Assembly (NCBI GenBank): GCA_020650975.1
Contig: JAIPMN010001747.1
Location: 37,529 to 101,528, forward strand
Reading direction: 5' to 3'
DNA from: Apostichopus californicus
Lineage: Eukaryota > Echinodermata > Holothuroidea > Aspidochirotida > Stichopodidae
Length of the DNA stretch: 64,000 nucleotides
Made by a program: the position numbers and the translations under genes. This document shows positions 13,307 through 27,400 of this stretch, in pieces (the first letter of the stretch is position 1; each line of letters begins with the position of its first letter). A model generated the notes under the pieces. That model ran no database searches. It was not told the origin of the DNA and saw only the letters and a program-made list of their open reading frames with translations.

Positions 13307-15375
13307 TCGTCCCTTGTAAATATCCAGCCCAGTAAGATTTGGAGTATCAACTGCAATCGCATTGTGAGAAATATAACTTGGCAAGTTTGGAGGGAAAATA
13401 TGTTCGTCAAATGCAAAAACCGGTCCAATTTTTACCTGAAACGCAAGAAAACACAACTTCTTAAAGTCAAGTGCACCCGGAAATTTCAGATTCATAGTCT
13501 CTCAAGAGTTGGTTAAAAACGTCAGAGCAGTGTTGCTGTTTGTGTATTGTTCATGGTCTGTGTACATATGTGATTAGAATTAATTATTCCAGTGTGTGAA
13601 TACTTCACTATTACAAAGCTGATTGAATTTCCCACTTGATATAATCATGAGAAAATACAAGAAAAAGAAAAGAAATTTCTGAAAATACAATGTAAAGAAT
13701 GTTCCTTTGGATTTGCATACTGTATGCTAAATATGATAACCCATTGAATTGAATCATCACGGACATTTTTCATTTGTTATCAATCTTTTATTAGAGTTAA
13801 TTAACATTTGCTTAGGGACATGAATTATAAGAGTTTGTAATCAAGCTTGGAAAGAAATTCTAACTGAGTGAGCTGAATAAGCAGCACTTTGGCGCTAGAA
13901 TTTAATTAAAAAATCTGATTGTGTTTGGTTTCACAAAATATGTGAATTGCATATGTAGCTGCTTCAAGGCTGATTATTACAATATATAAATAACAAAATC
14001 ATTTGGATCTTTTGAATCTAAAGTTCTCTCCCACCCCAACAATTGGAAGGAGATGCACCCAGAATTGGCCCCACCACCACCCTTGTCCCCCTCCCTCTCT
14101 CTCACTAGCTAGCCTTCAGTTATATATGATCAGGGCAGATTCATTTTCAAATTCTGAATTTCTTGTATAAAATCGACAACCTGTTGTTGGTAAAACGGAT
14201 GGGAAATTCAGTGCATATTCAGCAACGTTTTTGTAGCTACTTACAAAGAGAAACAGAAAAAAGAAGAAAGGAATAAAATAACAAAAAGCTGTAGAACAAT
14301 GCCTGGCCACTGTTGAGGCAGGAAGGAAGAAAACAAACCATTTCAGGAGGGGTGGGGGGGGGGGTGGGGCGGGAAACAAGGAGTAAAACAATAGTGATTG
14401 TATTCAATATTTTTCACAGGTAGAAGAATATCAGGAAACCATTTTGTTTTTCAGTTTATTGGTCTCGTCAGCTTGGTTTCATTTTAGCCTCTTCCCGAAT
14501 AATATACACATGCTGTAAATGCGGTCTTTCAGGGAAAAAATATCATGATGCTATTTGCTCGAAATCAACGTCCGACTACATTTTTCTCCCACAGTTGTTC
14601 AATATTGTTTATTCTCTTTTGTATGTAAATGAGAACTTTGCACCAGTTGGCACTAATGAATAGTATAGATATAAACAGCTGGGGATGGATCGTCAAACAG
14701 TGACTAATTTGGTTTTTAATCAATCATTCACCTTCTGATTTGTTTTAGCAGTGAAAATACGTTATATCCTGCTTACAACAGTCCAAACGGGTTCGCCCTG
14801 GGTCCCCCAAAAGTTTTGAATGTTAGGATTAAAGAGAACATCTTGTGTGACCCAGTTTTAAGGACATTAAATGTGAGAAACATTTGAAACATGGTAAAGC
14901 AGCTTTTTGAGTTGTGTTTGATCCATTTTTCACTGTTACGTGATACTAACCACCCATGTGGCTTACACAATGTTTTTCGTTAACGAGACTTAGTCAGGTT
15001 CCATTTCAAAGAGTGAAGTAAAAGCTATACAATTCTGAAGGTTTTGATTTTCATTTTAAATATGTGATAAAAAGTGTTAATTATGAAAAAAGAAAAGCGT
15101 CTGGGAATCAAGTGGAATCAAGAATTTTCTTGTGTTATTATTATATTGATGAAAAGTCTACTCTTCATTTGGGCAAATTATGACATCTGGTTTTGAACAA
15201 TCGTTTGTTATTTCATTCAAGATGGTGATTAATTAAAAGCTGCTTTTATTAGTGTTTTTAATTTTGTCTGAAGATTAATTGAATTGATCTCATTAGTATA
15301 GACTCTGCAAAGTCAGCAAATTGTTTATTTCACCAAAGTGATAAGTTTCTTTTTTCCTTTTCTTTTCTCTCTCAG

Positions 15376-15437
15376 GAATGATCTCAACTGCCAATTCCAG
15401 ATTGGATCGGGAAGATAAGTCATCCTACCTCTTCGAT
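15376..15437 (+). CDS. FAT1: FAT-like exon 1 of window (cadherin repeat W1, part)
   Basis: A 62-bp exon between CTCTCTCAG and GTAAGT. It starts in phase 1 (GA completes a glycine codon) and ends in phase 0, giving residues 1-20. It carries the cadherin strand motif LDREDKSSY. The frame continues straight into exon 2, where VDVSDNGDP follows in the normal cadherin order, so no exon is missing between them. If the protein has the usual 34 repeats, this is about repeat 11. It is very small and sits between introns of more than 15 kb and 12.9 kb. Confidence 0.88.
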
Positions 15438-18400
15438 GTAAGTACAGTATTTTACTTTAAGGTGCAGTCATCTTAAACACATCTTTTACGACTCTCTTCG
15501 GAGTAACATTTTTTTTGGCACTGTTTATTCTGGGTTCAACCATTATGACAGATTTTAGATGACCCTTAGGATTTTCCCATACTGTCAGTTACTCCTCCAG
15601 ATACACACACACATTAACAAACAAACCAAATAATTAGGAAAAGTGAGAGGTCATCCCTACCCCCCTTACCCTAAAAGTTCTGTGATAATTACAGATCTTG
15701 GTATTACCCAGAAAGTCCAAAGTTTGAATCACCCAGAGGCAAGAATTAATAATTCTTATCTGGACGACTAAAAAGGGATGGAAATTTGAAACAGAAGGAT
15801 AAGAGGATGAGTATTGCTTGTCTAAGAGGAGATGAGTTTGGAGCCCTCGGCTGCCTCTTTTTGCATCATTCAAGAGGATGATGACAAAAGTACCGATGGC
15901 AGCTGGACCCTAAGGACCGCCTCTCACATTCCTCTAGCACTCTCTGGTGCCAGATTTTAATGGGTGGTGACAGCATTTGAGAGAGATACAGTCTCGAGAC
16001 CTTTAAAGAGAACCTAGAGTTCCTCTTTGCCGAAACATTTGCTAGAACTTTATTTTTTCTGTGATGGCTTTGATGAAAATCCAAATGTGAAAGATTTTCA
16101 AGAAAATTTCTCTCAGTGACCATTTAAATGTTGCTCTGTGAAGATATTTCATCGCTTTCTTAACATTTGAAATGTTCTGAACCTGTCTTACTCTTGTGTG
16201 AAGTTTTATCGTTACTATTCTGAATGAAGTCACTCGCTCTTGTGAATAAAGTATGAAGTGAGTTACAAACAAGTCTTTTGCTTGCAGGATAAACAAGGAC
16301 GGCCCAAAAAACACCGGCACCCTTTGACTCTTTCAGTCATCATTAGGGTAATCCATTTAGCTGTGATCATTTGCGACATTCTGAAGAGGGGTTCCGGTAA
16401 AATCTTGAATGTAAATTGGCTTTTGAAGATGTGAACTACGAGTGCATTGATTGGATGAGATTGATACTTGTGGGAGGAGGATGGAGGATGGTTAAGTTGC
16501 AAAAGAGAGAGAGAAAAAGTAATACCGACGATACAAAAGAAAGAGGCAAAATTTAGGTTGACAGGAGTGTTTTCTTGTTGGTATAAAAACTTAACATCCC
16601 TGATAAAAGCAACCTGCTCTGTTGAATTTAAATGTCTGTGTATTGAGTATCGAAGAATATATTACATGTTTTAACGACAGTAGAAGCTCTTTACTGCTCC
16701 CAGTTTGCATAGTAATTTTCAGGTTTATTCGTTTTTGGGTCCCATTAAAATACTTTAGAGATTTGCATGCAAAAAATCTACGGAAAGTCTGAAAGCATTT
16801 TTTGTCGCTAATTATTATAGTGCATTGCATAGAATTTTTAAGCAATTTTGCACACAGTGCAGTTTGCTATTAAATGGCAGATAAACTATTCCCAGAAGGC
16901 ATCTGTTTATCACTGTCACTTAGCCTGGAGACTGTGTCAAAGGTCAATCAATAAACTATTAACTACATTGTTCAAGTTTTCCTGGTATTCCAAAGGAATC
17001 CGAGCAAGCTGTTAACGTTGTGTAAACATTTATCACTCAATTAACGATATCAGGGAGCGGGCAGCTCCCCGAATTCATGGTCGATCATATATCTGAGGTT
17101 GCGAATAGTGCATAATTAGATAAACGACAACAATTGAAATATATACTTTTAATCAGCTTAATCACTGGAGGAGGTCCAAAGCTCGATGATATGTAATGTA
17201 ACAACAGATAAATCAGAGGGACAGACAGTTGTTACAGTTAGAAATGTGCATCAAGTCTCTATGATATATGAATTTTGGCTTCGCTGCGCCACATAGGAGT
17301 CTTCTTTTCTAGGATCCTCTTGGGTAACCCTGGGAAAGGGGTGGCGGGGGGGGGGAGGAGAGTGAAGGAGAATGCTAGAACTATAGGGAATGAGGTTAAA
17401 GATAGTGATAGTGACAATAACAAGCAATGTGTGTTCTGTGTTTATGACAGAAGGTCATTATTATTACTTTTGAAGTATTTTTTTTTTTTAATTAAATTAA
17501 ACTTCTTACCTGAACTAGCTTCAATGAAATATTTGTCATATCTGTTCTGACAAAGATAAATCAAACTTTGACGACAAAAGTCTGTTTGGAAGTGGGGGTG
17601 GGAGGGGATGGGTTAAAGAATCTTTCAAAGAAGGTACCACCAGAGGAGTGCAAGGAGAGGTCAGAGAAATTGGCTTAAAAATTTTGCAAGACGGAACTCA
17701 GAATCTACTTTTTATTCATAGTTCCATGCATGACACTTTCCCCATCATCAGTTTCAAAGATGAACCAAAATTTGTGACTTTCCCTCAGATGTTGATATAT
17801 ATTTTGGGGGACAATTTTGTGAATTGCTTGCAAGGTGTGACTCATTCAGACACACTGACAGGTCTCCTTTTATGAAGACTGATGTGCTGTATTGTAAGGT
17901 CAAAGGGTCATCGTTTATGACTTTGGTATTGTTCCTCAATGTTGTTCCCTGGTAACAACAAAAACTAAACATATTTTACACTTTTTTACAAGTACCTTGG
18001 GATCTCTTAACTGGGATAGCCTTGGGGGTAAAATATGGATGTTGAAGGGTAAGATTGACACCCCCCTTTCTGAAACCAGATTGTGGCCGAAGGTAGACAA
18101 TAGGGATCGAGAGGGTGTGGTCCCACGTGCTGTCAGTTTTGTCACTAATATTAACATTTATTGAGAGGGAAGGTGTCTCTTCAAGAATGAATCAGGATAA
18201 AAAGAGCTTTATGGATTGAAAGTGGCAGGTGCAGCCTAAAGTTATAAGAGCCACAGGAGGATGGAGAGGTAGAAGAATCAGGTTCATGGAGAAAATTGTT
18301 CCATGTGTTGCACTAAAGGTCAGCCATATTGCCTTTAAACATTAGAAGGCTAGCAAAAAAATGCTAACATTTTTTGAAATTGACCTGATAATTATTAAGT

Positions 18401-21400
18401 GAATTTTTCATTTCTTCAGATTATCCATATGTACTTAAAGGGAGGGATGAAATGGGGGGGGGGGAGGGAGCCAGCTGGTAGGGTGAAAGTAAATGATTAA
18501 TTATTCCCGTGAGAATATTGTGCTCTGAGAGAGATATAAAAGTTTGATGATGAGCTGCATTTAATTTACATTGTTTGTGCAAACTAGACAATGGGGTGAG
18601 GAGGGTCTTTGTTAGGTCATTAATTAGGGTATTAAAGATGATGTAAAGGATTAAAATTCTTTGAGAAGGTTTTGCCATGATCCACATCACCTGAGTACCT
18701 ACTGCTGTACTGTGGTCTACCATAGTCCATGCCATTAGAATTTGTCCCTTGCAATGCAATAGTCGTCCTCTTCCTCCAACTTACTACCAGCTGAGCATCG
18801 AATAACTCAAAACAAGCTAACCGCAAGGAGAAGATAGCCATGCACTAACCTTTTTACGATTTAACATACTAGCCAGTTATCCCCTCTGGAGACCAATTTT
18901 CCAATTAAAGTAAGGTAGTATGAAAGTAAAGAGTATTTTTTTTGGGGGGGGGAGGGGGAGAGCAATGTATGTCACAGGTTGAAATCTCTGAGGGGGGGGG
19001 AGGGACTCAGTTCCACCGTTTATATCAATTTAATGTGACAAATGTTCCATGCATGTATGCTGTGTCAGAGTATACTGTACAGTACAATTAAACTGAACTG
19101 TGTCCAAACTTTGTAAGTTGTTGTGCATCCACTGTTTCAAACCCGTACTGTATTTGCCTGGATCCGCAGACTGTTATCTCAAGTGAAGAACACATAAGGA
19201 AGCTTCCAATGTGATATACACAGAGAAAAGAAAACCAAAATGAGAATAATGGACTAAAGATATATTTTAATGTCTCTGATAGGTAATTTCTGCATAGATT
19301 CATTCTCTTATCTGTATGTGGGTGTAGTTGTGAGTGTCCCATGTGTGGTTATCTCACCTAGGTCTGAACAGTCCTCATGTTCATAATCATCACAAACTTG
19401 TCCAGGGGAAGTTTCAAAATGTTTTCTTTGCCTAAGTTTCAGTCAAACATTAATACTTGCTATGTGTCTTGTATATTTGGTCTTGGCTAAAAGCCAACCT
19501 AACCTCCTAGTAATGAGGGCGCTACTGAAGTAAAGTGTTTGTTCAAACAAATGTTCTTATCTTGGTCCAACATTATTTTAAACCACAGACTATTAAGTTT
19601 TATCTGCATTTCACCGTTCCCTTTTAGCGTTCCAAGTTTGTTTGTGAAAGCCTTCAAACATGATCAACTCACATGATGCAAATATGCAGTAGAATCATAC
19701 AAATGAGCCATTAAACTGCAGTGATATTTTTGATGTAACATTATCAATAATTGCAAAGAAATGTGAGACTCGGTTTCTTCAAGGTATCTGGAAACCGTTC
19801 CCTTCCTTACATCTCTCTTTACGATTCACTCCGCAAAATTTGATCAAAATCCTGTTTGATCAAATCAATCTCTTACGACAAATTAAATTATCTCTGCCCA
19901 AGGATTGTATGCATCCTATTGTACCGTTTTGCCAGACTCTGGTGAACGAAGCGAATTTTGCCCAAGGAATTTTTCAAATTTTATTTTCAAATTTCCTCAC
20001 GCTCCCGTAGTCTGAGTCTGAGTTGAAGTTCCTTTGACATTCAGAAGGTGCTTGGTAAAGAAATGAGAGAGAGAGCCAAAAAAAAAAAAAAAAAAAATTT
20101 CAGGCTTGATTTCACAGAATGAAATAGGGAAAAGATTTCCTTCATGCCTTTAGTTGTGACCTAGCTTTGAATTGCTGTGGATTTTCTGCTATTGATTATG
20201 GTAAATTACATTCGTCATATATGATTAAACAGTGATTACCGTTGACAGTTGAAGGTCGCATTACGGTGCGTCTAGTTAAATAAAAACAAACAAAAGGAGG
20301 CAAAAAGTGTAAGGCATTAGGGAAGTCATTTTATTTCATTTAGAATATTAAACCTATTCAGGTATAGAATGGAGGTTTTATCATTAATTCCCAGGGATGT
20401 CCCCATAGAAAATCTTGCCAAAATGTTATGAAAATATGTAATGAACATTTTTTCTTTACACTATTCGGCTTTTTTTTAAAACTATTTCAATGGTAAGAAT
20501 TTGGAAAATTATTCTGAAGTAGAATGCTAAGACTAAAGTGATTGAAATGATCAAAAAGGGAAAAGTTTAGATACTTGCAAAGAGTAAGTGTGGTGATTCA
20601 TAGGTAGGAGTCGTGATCTGTTGTCATGGGAATCTGATCTCATACTTGCTGCCTTAACTTGAGTAACATTCGTGCCCTCAAGGATTTTTATGCAAGAACT
20701 CTGTTAATAAAAAACGCCCTGTTTAAACTCCTGACATTTCTCTGATAATATCTGATATGGGTCTTGTTTTGTATATATAGTTGTAAGTATAAGCCAACAG
20801 CAACCAGTATAGCTTCCAAAATGTGTCTAAGTATTTTAATCTGAATCCAGAACTCCCCCTGTGGTTGTTGTTATATTTGACGATTGTCACGGGAACACTT
20901 AGAAATCCATTTCAAGTCAGGCTGTAGAATCTTGCATTAGTTGATTCTTCAGTTGGTACTGGAATAACCTTCATACTCTCATGCGGGTCAAACTCTCGCT
21001 GCTCTGTTACCGTTGTACCTAACATGTGATGTGTTTCTCTTTTAGCTGCACCTCATAAGCTGTCATTGTGGTCCTGTTTTATGAAGTTGTTCTCCCACTA
21101 AAAGTCTGTTTGTTGCAGAATGAAAAAACTGCGCTCCAAGATAAGACCATGTGTGTTGATGAAGGGTGTCTGGTCATGCGTAGGTCGTTGCACTTATGCT
21201 GGCCTCTGTGATTCTATCAATTTGGTCCTTGGTTTGGTTTTCATGTAAGATTCGGTGTGTCAGGATTTAATTGGTGATGTCGTGGAGTATTCATCAAGGA
21301 AGAAGGCGTTAGGAAGATGAAAGCCGTAACGTGTGACCAGATACAAAATGGTGGTAAAGATTAACATTTACCTGTAGATAAATAAGAACACAGACCAATA

Positions 21401-24400
21401 AGATATATGGAAAATATCCCTAGCAGTTATGTTTTATATATTTTTTTATTTATTTTCAATTTTGTATTATTATTTTTTTATCATTTTTTTTAGCAGTTAT
21501 ATTAAACCATTTATGCTGCCCATGAATATCCATCCCATCCATTACATTTGTCAGAATTTTGTCGGTGTTTGAAAAAAATGCGAATCATATAGTTCGGAGA
21601 ATTGTCCAAAAAGATCAAGACATTTGGTGACCTGTTTTTCACAATTTTTCCTAATTTTTTTTAATTTCATGTTTTATCCTTTGAGAAGCAGTTCAGTGCC
21701 GGTTAACAATGTCATTCTCACATATAAGATTTCAAGTATTTAAATCATCGAACATTTCTTGGAAGTTTAAAAAAGAATTGCAAATGAAAAACGACAAGAA
21801 CGTTTTGGTGCTTGTATTTGGTAACAAAATATTTCTTTGACAAGAGTTTTGAATAGCGGTGTAACAGAGGCATGGATGTGGTTTTGAGACCACAAATTTC
21901 ATATTCTAGGATGTGAAGAAGAACTTGAAATCAAAGTTAAAATCGCTCGAGGGTCAAGGGAGGTTGAAAGTCTCAAGCATTTTTGCTCTCAAATGGGATA
22001 AAGGGCATTCTTGCCCAAAGGAATTGTACTGCATCATGATTTCTTTCCCTTGAATTACGGAAGTCCCGGTAATATTTAATTAGGTCTACCACAGAGTCCT
22101 TTAAGCATGAGTGGATGGAACCGATATTTCTGAGCTTTCTCCCAAGGCATCAGAGAAGCAGGCGCTGTCTTTCATTAAGACCGGTTTCAATCAAAGAAGT
22201 TTTCTTTTTTTTTGTTTGACGGTGTGTCGGTAGGTAATTTCCTATTTCGATCATAGATTTGATGAGGAAGTAAGTGATAGAATTTGTCAAAATTAAAAGG
22301 ATTATAAAATGGAAACAGTTCCAGAGAGGTGAAGATTTCTATAGAGTCTCTTGGTGAGAAAAGGGGCGATGGAAGCGACGTAAGGGGTGCGTAAATCACT
22401 CGTAGCAGGATATGAAAGGGTATTACATGATCTGTGATTCAGTGTCTTGATCAACAGTACAGTCTCTATGTAGACTAACCAGGTTTGTGTGTTGTATTTT
22501 CAATTTAATATGCAGTATAAGGCTATTTGTATGAATGGAAGGCTCAAGTTTTCCAGAGTACAAGGAAGAAAATACCAGCTCTTTTCTTTAACACGCACTA
22601 AAATCTGTGATTGGTAGGCAAGTGCAAGAATGAGAGGGGGGTGGCTTGTATAGGTAGTGAAAGAAGGGGGAAGGGAGAGGTCTGACTGGGAGGTAATAGT
22701 TCAATCAATTAGTTTCCACATAAATCAACAGTTTAATATATAGGTTGTATTTATAGGTCAGAAACCCCCTCCCACTCCCCCCTCCCCATCCATTTAAGTT
22801 TACTTGTCATTGTGCTAATCTGTGTGTTGTTCTTTGCACTTTCTCTGCCTGAGAACAATGAAAACAGACTCAATACAACTAGTTTTCATCACTATTAAAG
22901 CATAATTGTGAGATGTTAGTGTATGTTAGTAGGGTTTGTGTTCTTGTTATTCTGTTTACGGTCATTTACTTTCAGAGTGCTGTTGTCGAAGGCTCTAGAA
23001 AAAAATTCTGCTGCAAGTAAATACTTAAGCATAATTGAAAGCATAATTGGACACAACATGGAACATACAGACTTATCATGGAGTTAATCTCTTACTGACC
23101 ATTTATAATGTCTAGCATATTTCAGGCCATGCAGTCAGCCATAGCCTTATCTTTGAGCGATAAAATCTTTCAGATATTTTCCATACTGGCACTTCCCTCA
23201 CTCTCTTATTAGGTTAGTCAGTCAGTTCGTCAGTCATTCTGTGAGTCCATCTGTCAGTAATAATGCATTCTATTCTCTTCGTTATTTAATTCTCACTCAG
23301 TCCCTGCAGCCCCTAGCAGCAAATTGCTTAAAATTATAAGTAGAATTGACTGAGCTTTCACAGATGACCCCTAGTTTCCTATTTTCCTTCCATGTTTTGG
23401 AGTCTGAATGTCATTAGGGAGGGGGTTGTCTGGCTGTTAAAAGCTTATAGCTCCCTCGAAAAAACTGTCCAATAATTCTTCATCAGTTTCCAGAGGATGG
23501 AGAGGGCATTGACCGGGCAATGCATTGCATCATTCTCTCCTGGAGGGCATTAATTTGGGTTTTAGTGGATGATAAGTGATGTCAGAGGTTTTTTTTTAGT
23601 GATAAGTATAGAATTTGTAGTTTTGTTCCCACTTGCTCTCAAAAGTTTTCCAGAAAGTTTAAGCACCTCAGTTTTGATTATGTAACCAAACTATTATGTC
23701 AGAGTTCTTTTCTTAATCCAAATCTAGTTAAGATCTTACATAACAAACTTGAGCCTGCTTAGTTAGGCATGAACTGTGTGGTGGTATTGTACTGCCTGCC
23801 AACACTAATTCGAAAATCTTTTGAATCTGGTCAGAAAGGCAGAAAAGGTTCAATATTAGCCATCTTTAGCTTTAAAGATCTTTGTGTTGCTTTAATCTGT
23901 TACATACATTGCGGCAGAGAAGGATCAGAAATAACTTAACAGGGGAGGAATCTGTAAATTGGATGCCTCTCTACGATATCAGGTAGACTCGTTCAACTCT
24001 TGCACCTGTCCGACTATTTCTCTACATTGATTTCATCTGAGATGCAAGTTGAACATCTCCTACATCTCCTACCGGCCATTCTTAGCATGCATCCCCAGCA
24101 TTTGATATCGCAGACTGCATAGCAGAATGAGGCAATACTAAGGAGCAAAAGAAATAGAAAACCAAAAAGCCAAATGTGTACAGGTAACTTGAGAAATGTT
24201 TCTTTAAAAGGAGTATAGGTATATTATATGGAGAATAACATATACATAGATGTAATGATGGTACCATAAGAAGATATACCTAAAACACATGATCTGAGAG
24301 GAGGGGCGGGTTGGGTGGGCGGGTGGGGGAAGGCAGGGAAACATTGGAGCAGCATAATTAACTCATCTATAACCAGACGCCTGGCCAGCCTGTTTGTATA

Positions 24401-27400
24401 CCATGGTTATAATCTGGAGTATCAAAACAAATTGATAGACCGTATTTGTCTTGTTTTTAGTCACTCTATAAAACACAGGAAGATGTGAAGAAGATTGTTA
24501 GTTTCGTATTCAGTGGAAATATTCCAGAAACATTATAGATTGTTTTACACATTTAACTTAATGAAAAACACTGCTGATATTTTTACTCATTTATGGATCC
24601 AAAGATCTTGTCGTTGAAATGAAAAGGCTGAAATTTATTTTTCATTCCTGGTTTGGGTTGGTTGTACCATCGTGAAGGAGTGGAAGGCCAAAACACAGTT
24701 TCAACATTTTAACATCAAGGTTTTGATCAAACACAATCCATTCCCTTCAATTCCTTATCTAAACTCGGAAATAATTTCCTCGTTTCTTTTCTTTTCTTCT
24801 CTTCTTTCTTTTCTTCCAAAGTAAACAGCTCTAAAATGCTTGTAATATATTCTGGTTTTTAGACATTTCTTTGATGTTAGTATATCACATCAGATTTCTC
24901 TTTTCTTGCGAGAAGTATAAATAAAATAAAACCAGAAATATAAAAAAAAAGATAGGAATGTCCCCCATTCAATGTGTCAAGTACCCGCAAAGTTCCATAT
25001 GTAAAGAGGGTAAGTCAATAACAGCCTCGTCAAATGGTTATACTTGGCCCAATTTTTTGAAAGCCATTGACAAACATTGATTACACAAGACTAGATTTGT
25101 GCCAGTTAACCCAGGAGAGTGGGTATGGAATACCAGCCTTTTTGGCTCAAACCATGTATCTGTCGTTTTCAATAGATTTGTGATATACTGCCTTAATTAA
25201 TAGATAAATCACCACCATCATTGTAACAGTCCCATTGAAAGGGCCGGGTGGGGGGTGGTGGGGGGGGGGAGATAGAGGGTCACAGTGGATCAGGTTGTTT
25301 TACATTAAGGTTTGGTTTCTCTGCAGTGGTCTGTCTTGGGTGACGTTTCAAACCAAACAAAAATGGTACTCATAACGTGCAGTAAAGGTTTGTAAATGGT
25401 TAGCTTACTTTAGGTTTAGTATAAATTGAAGAATTGAGACTCGGTGCAGTTACCTTTGTGTTACAAACTTTAATTTACCGTCCCTTACAATAAGAGCAAA
25501 TATGCAGAGAACTAGGTCAACATGGAATGTTATATAAGGGAGAAGAAGAAGTGGTGTCAGTTCGCTGGATATCAAACTTGGCTTGATGAGATATGAGAGG
25601 TCTGGGCCATTAGGTGACACTGGAATGTTTAGCCCCTAAGGCCATGTAGACTTAATATTAACACAAAAAATGACATTATCATAATGCCAATTTTCATCAC
25701 TGATTTTTTTGAGAAAGACGGAGCAAAAACTGTTATGAAAGGATCGATATGAAATCATAATTGGCATCTTAACTCTGCTCTCTTTGTCGTGCGATATTTT
25801 TAGATACACCAGGGATATTAATTGCAATCGATGTGAGTTGCTGATAAAACAGGTGTTGACCAACAACACTTAATCTAAGAGGTCAGAGACCCCTTATAGC
25901 TGTGTCTACCTCTTCTGTAGGAGTGCCTGGAAGGCCATTAGCTTCTGATCTCAGCTCTTTCAAAGCAAGTGACTAGCTGTTTGCCCTCTGTCTTTATAAA
26001 GTGGCAGGATTAACCTCACTTATTGAAACATGTCAAAAGAAGGAGAGATTAAAAAGGTAGACCTCAGAAATTTAGATGAAAAGGACATTCAAGGGATGGA
26101 GAACTTGATCATGTTGATATAACCTTTTCACGCTGCAAAAGAAGGAAATATAGAGGAAAGGTATATAAACCCCCCCCCCCCCCCCCCCCCCCCCCCNNNN
26201 NNNNNNCCCCCCCCCCCACCCCCCCCCCCTCAGAAGAAAAGAAAGTCAAATACTTGCATGAAAGGTGTCAGAATAAATCTGTCTGGCCAACCACAATAGT
26301 GTTGGGGGGGGGGGGTGACAAAATGTGAATTGAAAATATATAAATAGGCTTGTGGTTTAATACTTGAGAAATTTATGAGAGGAGATTGGGTATGATTTTG
26401 CGGTAGATGTACGTCTTTATACTGCGTGCAGTACAGCATCAGGATTCATATGTTTGTGGTAGTGCTAATTGTCTGTGCTTGCTGAGATATTATAATCCTA
26501 TTTTTATTCCAGATTGATTTAATCTACCATAAACTGACAGTTTAAATACAGAAATGGTTTCTCTGGGTCAATGAAAATTATCAAGCCGTATTATTTATGC
26601 GCTAATTCAGACATTCAGCTAGACTTTCATCAACGAAAATTTATTTTAAGGTCCTATGTACTTCCTGGCCGGCTTTTACCGTTACAAGATTTGATGATAG
26701 TGCAAATACCGATTCATTCGAAACTGGTTAATCCAGTACTTAGGGACATGTACGGGAATTAAAAGAAATAACTGACAGTAAACACTGACTGTCTTTGAGG
26801 TGTAATGAGATTGATAATAGGTTCTAGAAGACCTTTAATCTTTTTCTGTTTAATACAGTTTACCCTCTCCCTCTGCTTCCCACCCCCTCCCCCCCAAAGG
26901 AAAAGTCTCCTTCCCCCTACAAGGAACAAAAGAAAGTCACAGCATATTCAGATCATACAATGTTCTAGGACTTGAAAGTGAAATACAAAAAAGATGCTAA
27001 AGTTCTAGAAACCAAGTAATTTTGCATGTTTTATGCAGGCTATACAGCTTCTCCCAAATAAGAATAAAATGGAGAGGGGGGGGGGGGGGACTCATTCCCT
27101 TCTGCCTGTCCTATGTTCAAAAGAAATTAATAAATAATTTTCATTCATTAATAATTTTCAGTATTCCTGAAATTCCTCATGAATAACATAATATTCCAAG
27201 GTTTTTCTTTTGTATAAATTACAAAGGTACATCAAAATCATGATTTTTGTGTTTGTTTGGTGGAGAACACATCCTTCCTCTGGTTCCATTCTCCATCTCC
27301 CACCCCCCCCCCTTTATACCCTCTCCCTAAAAATGTTATCTTCAGGATCTTTGAATTTTTGGATAATACCCAACACAAGTGTTACCATGGTATTTGATAC

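Larger units (their letters stand above)
1..15375. other. Non-coding: end of a large upstream FAT-like intron
   Basis: No reading frame here has cadherin character or the look of a conserved protein. The longest, 147 codons on the minus strand near 9.5-9.9 kb, is low-complexity and AT-driven. Exon 1 starts in phase 1 inside a cadherin repeat, so coding sequence must continue upstream, and this block is best read as intron longer than 15 kb. A nested gene cannot be excluded by eye. It holds a minisatellite (1.9 kb), a dispersed-repeat fragment (9.3 kb), an N gap flanked by a duplication (10.9 kb), a CTGT microsatellite (12.8 kb), a hairpin (13.2 kb) and several poly-C or poly-G runs. Confidence 0.75.

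Noticed and set aside
14116-14391. 91-codon minus-strand frame with a proline run
   Set aside because: The proline run is the translation of a poly-G tract, and the rest is low-complexity Phe-rich sequence.
24636-24662. TTTATTTTTCATTNCTGGTTTGG shared with about 63320
   Set aside because: One short, T-rich match in 64 kb with unrelated flanks; too little to call a repeat family.
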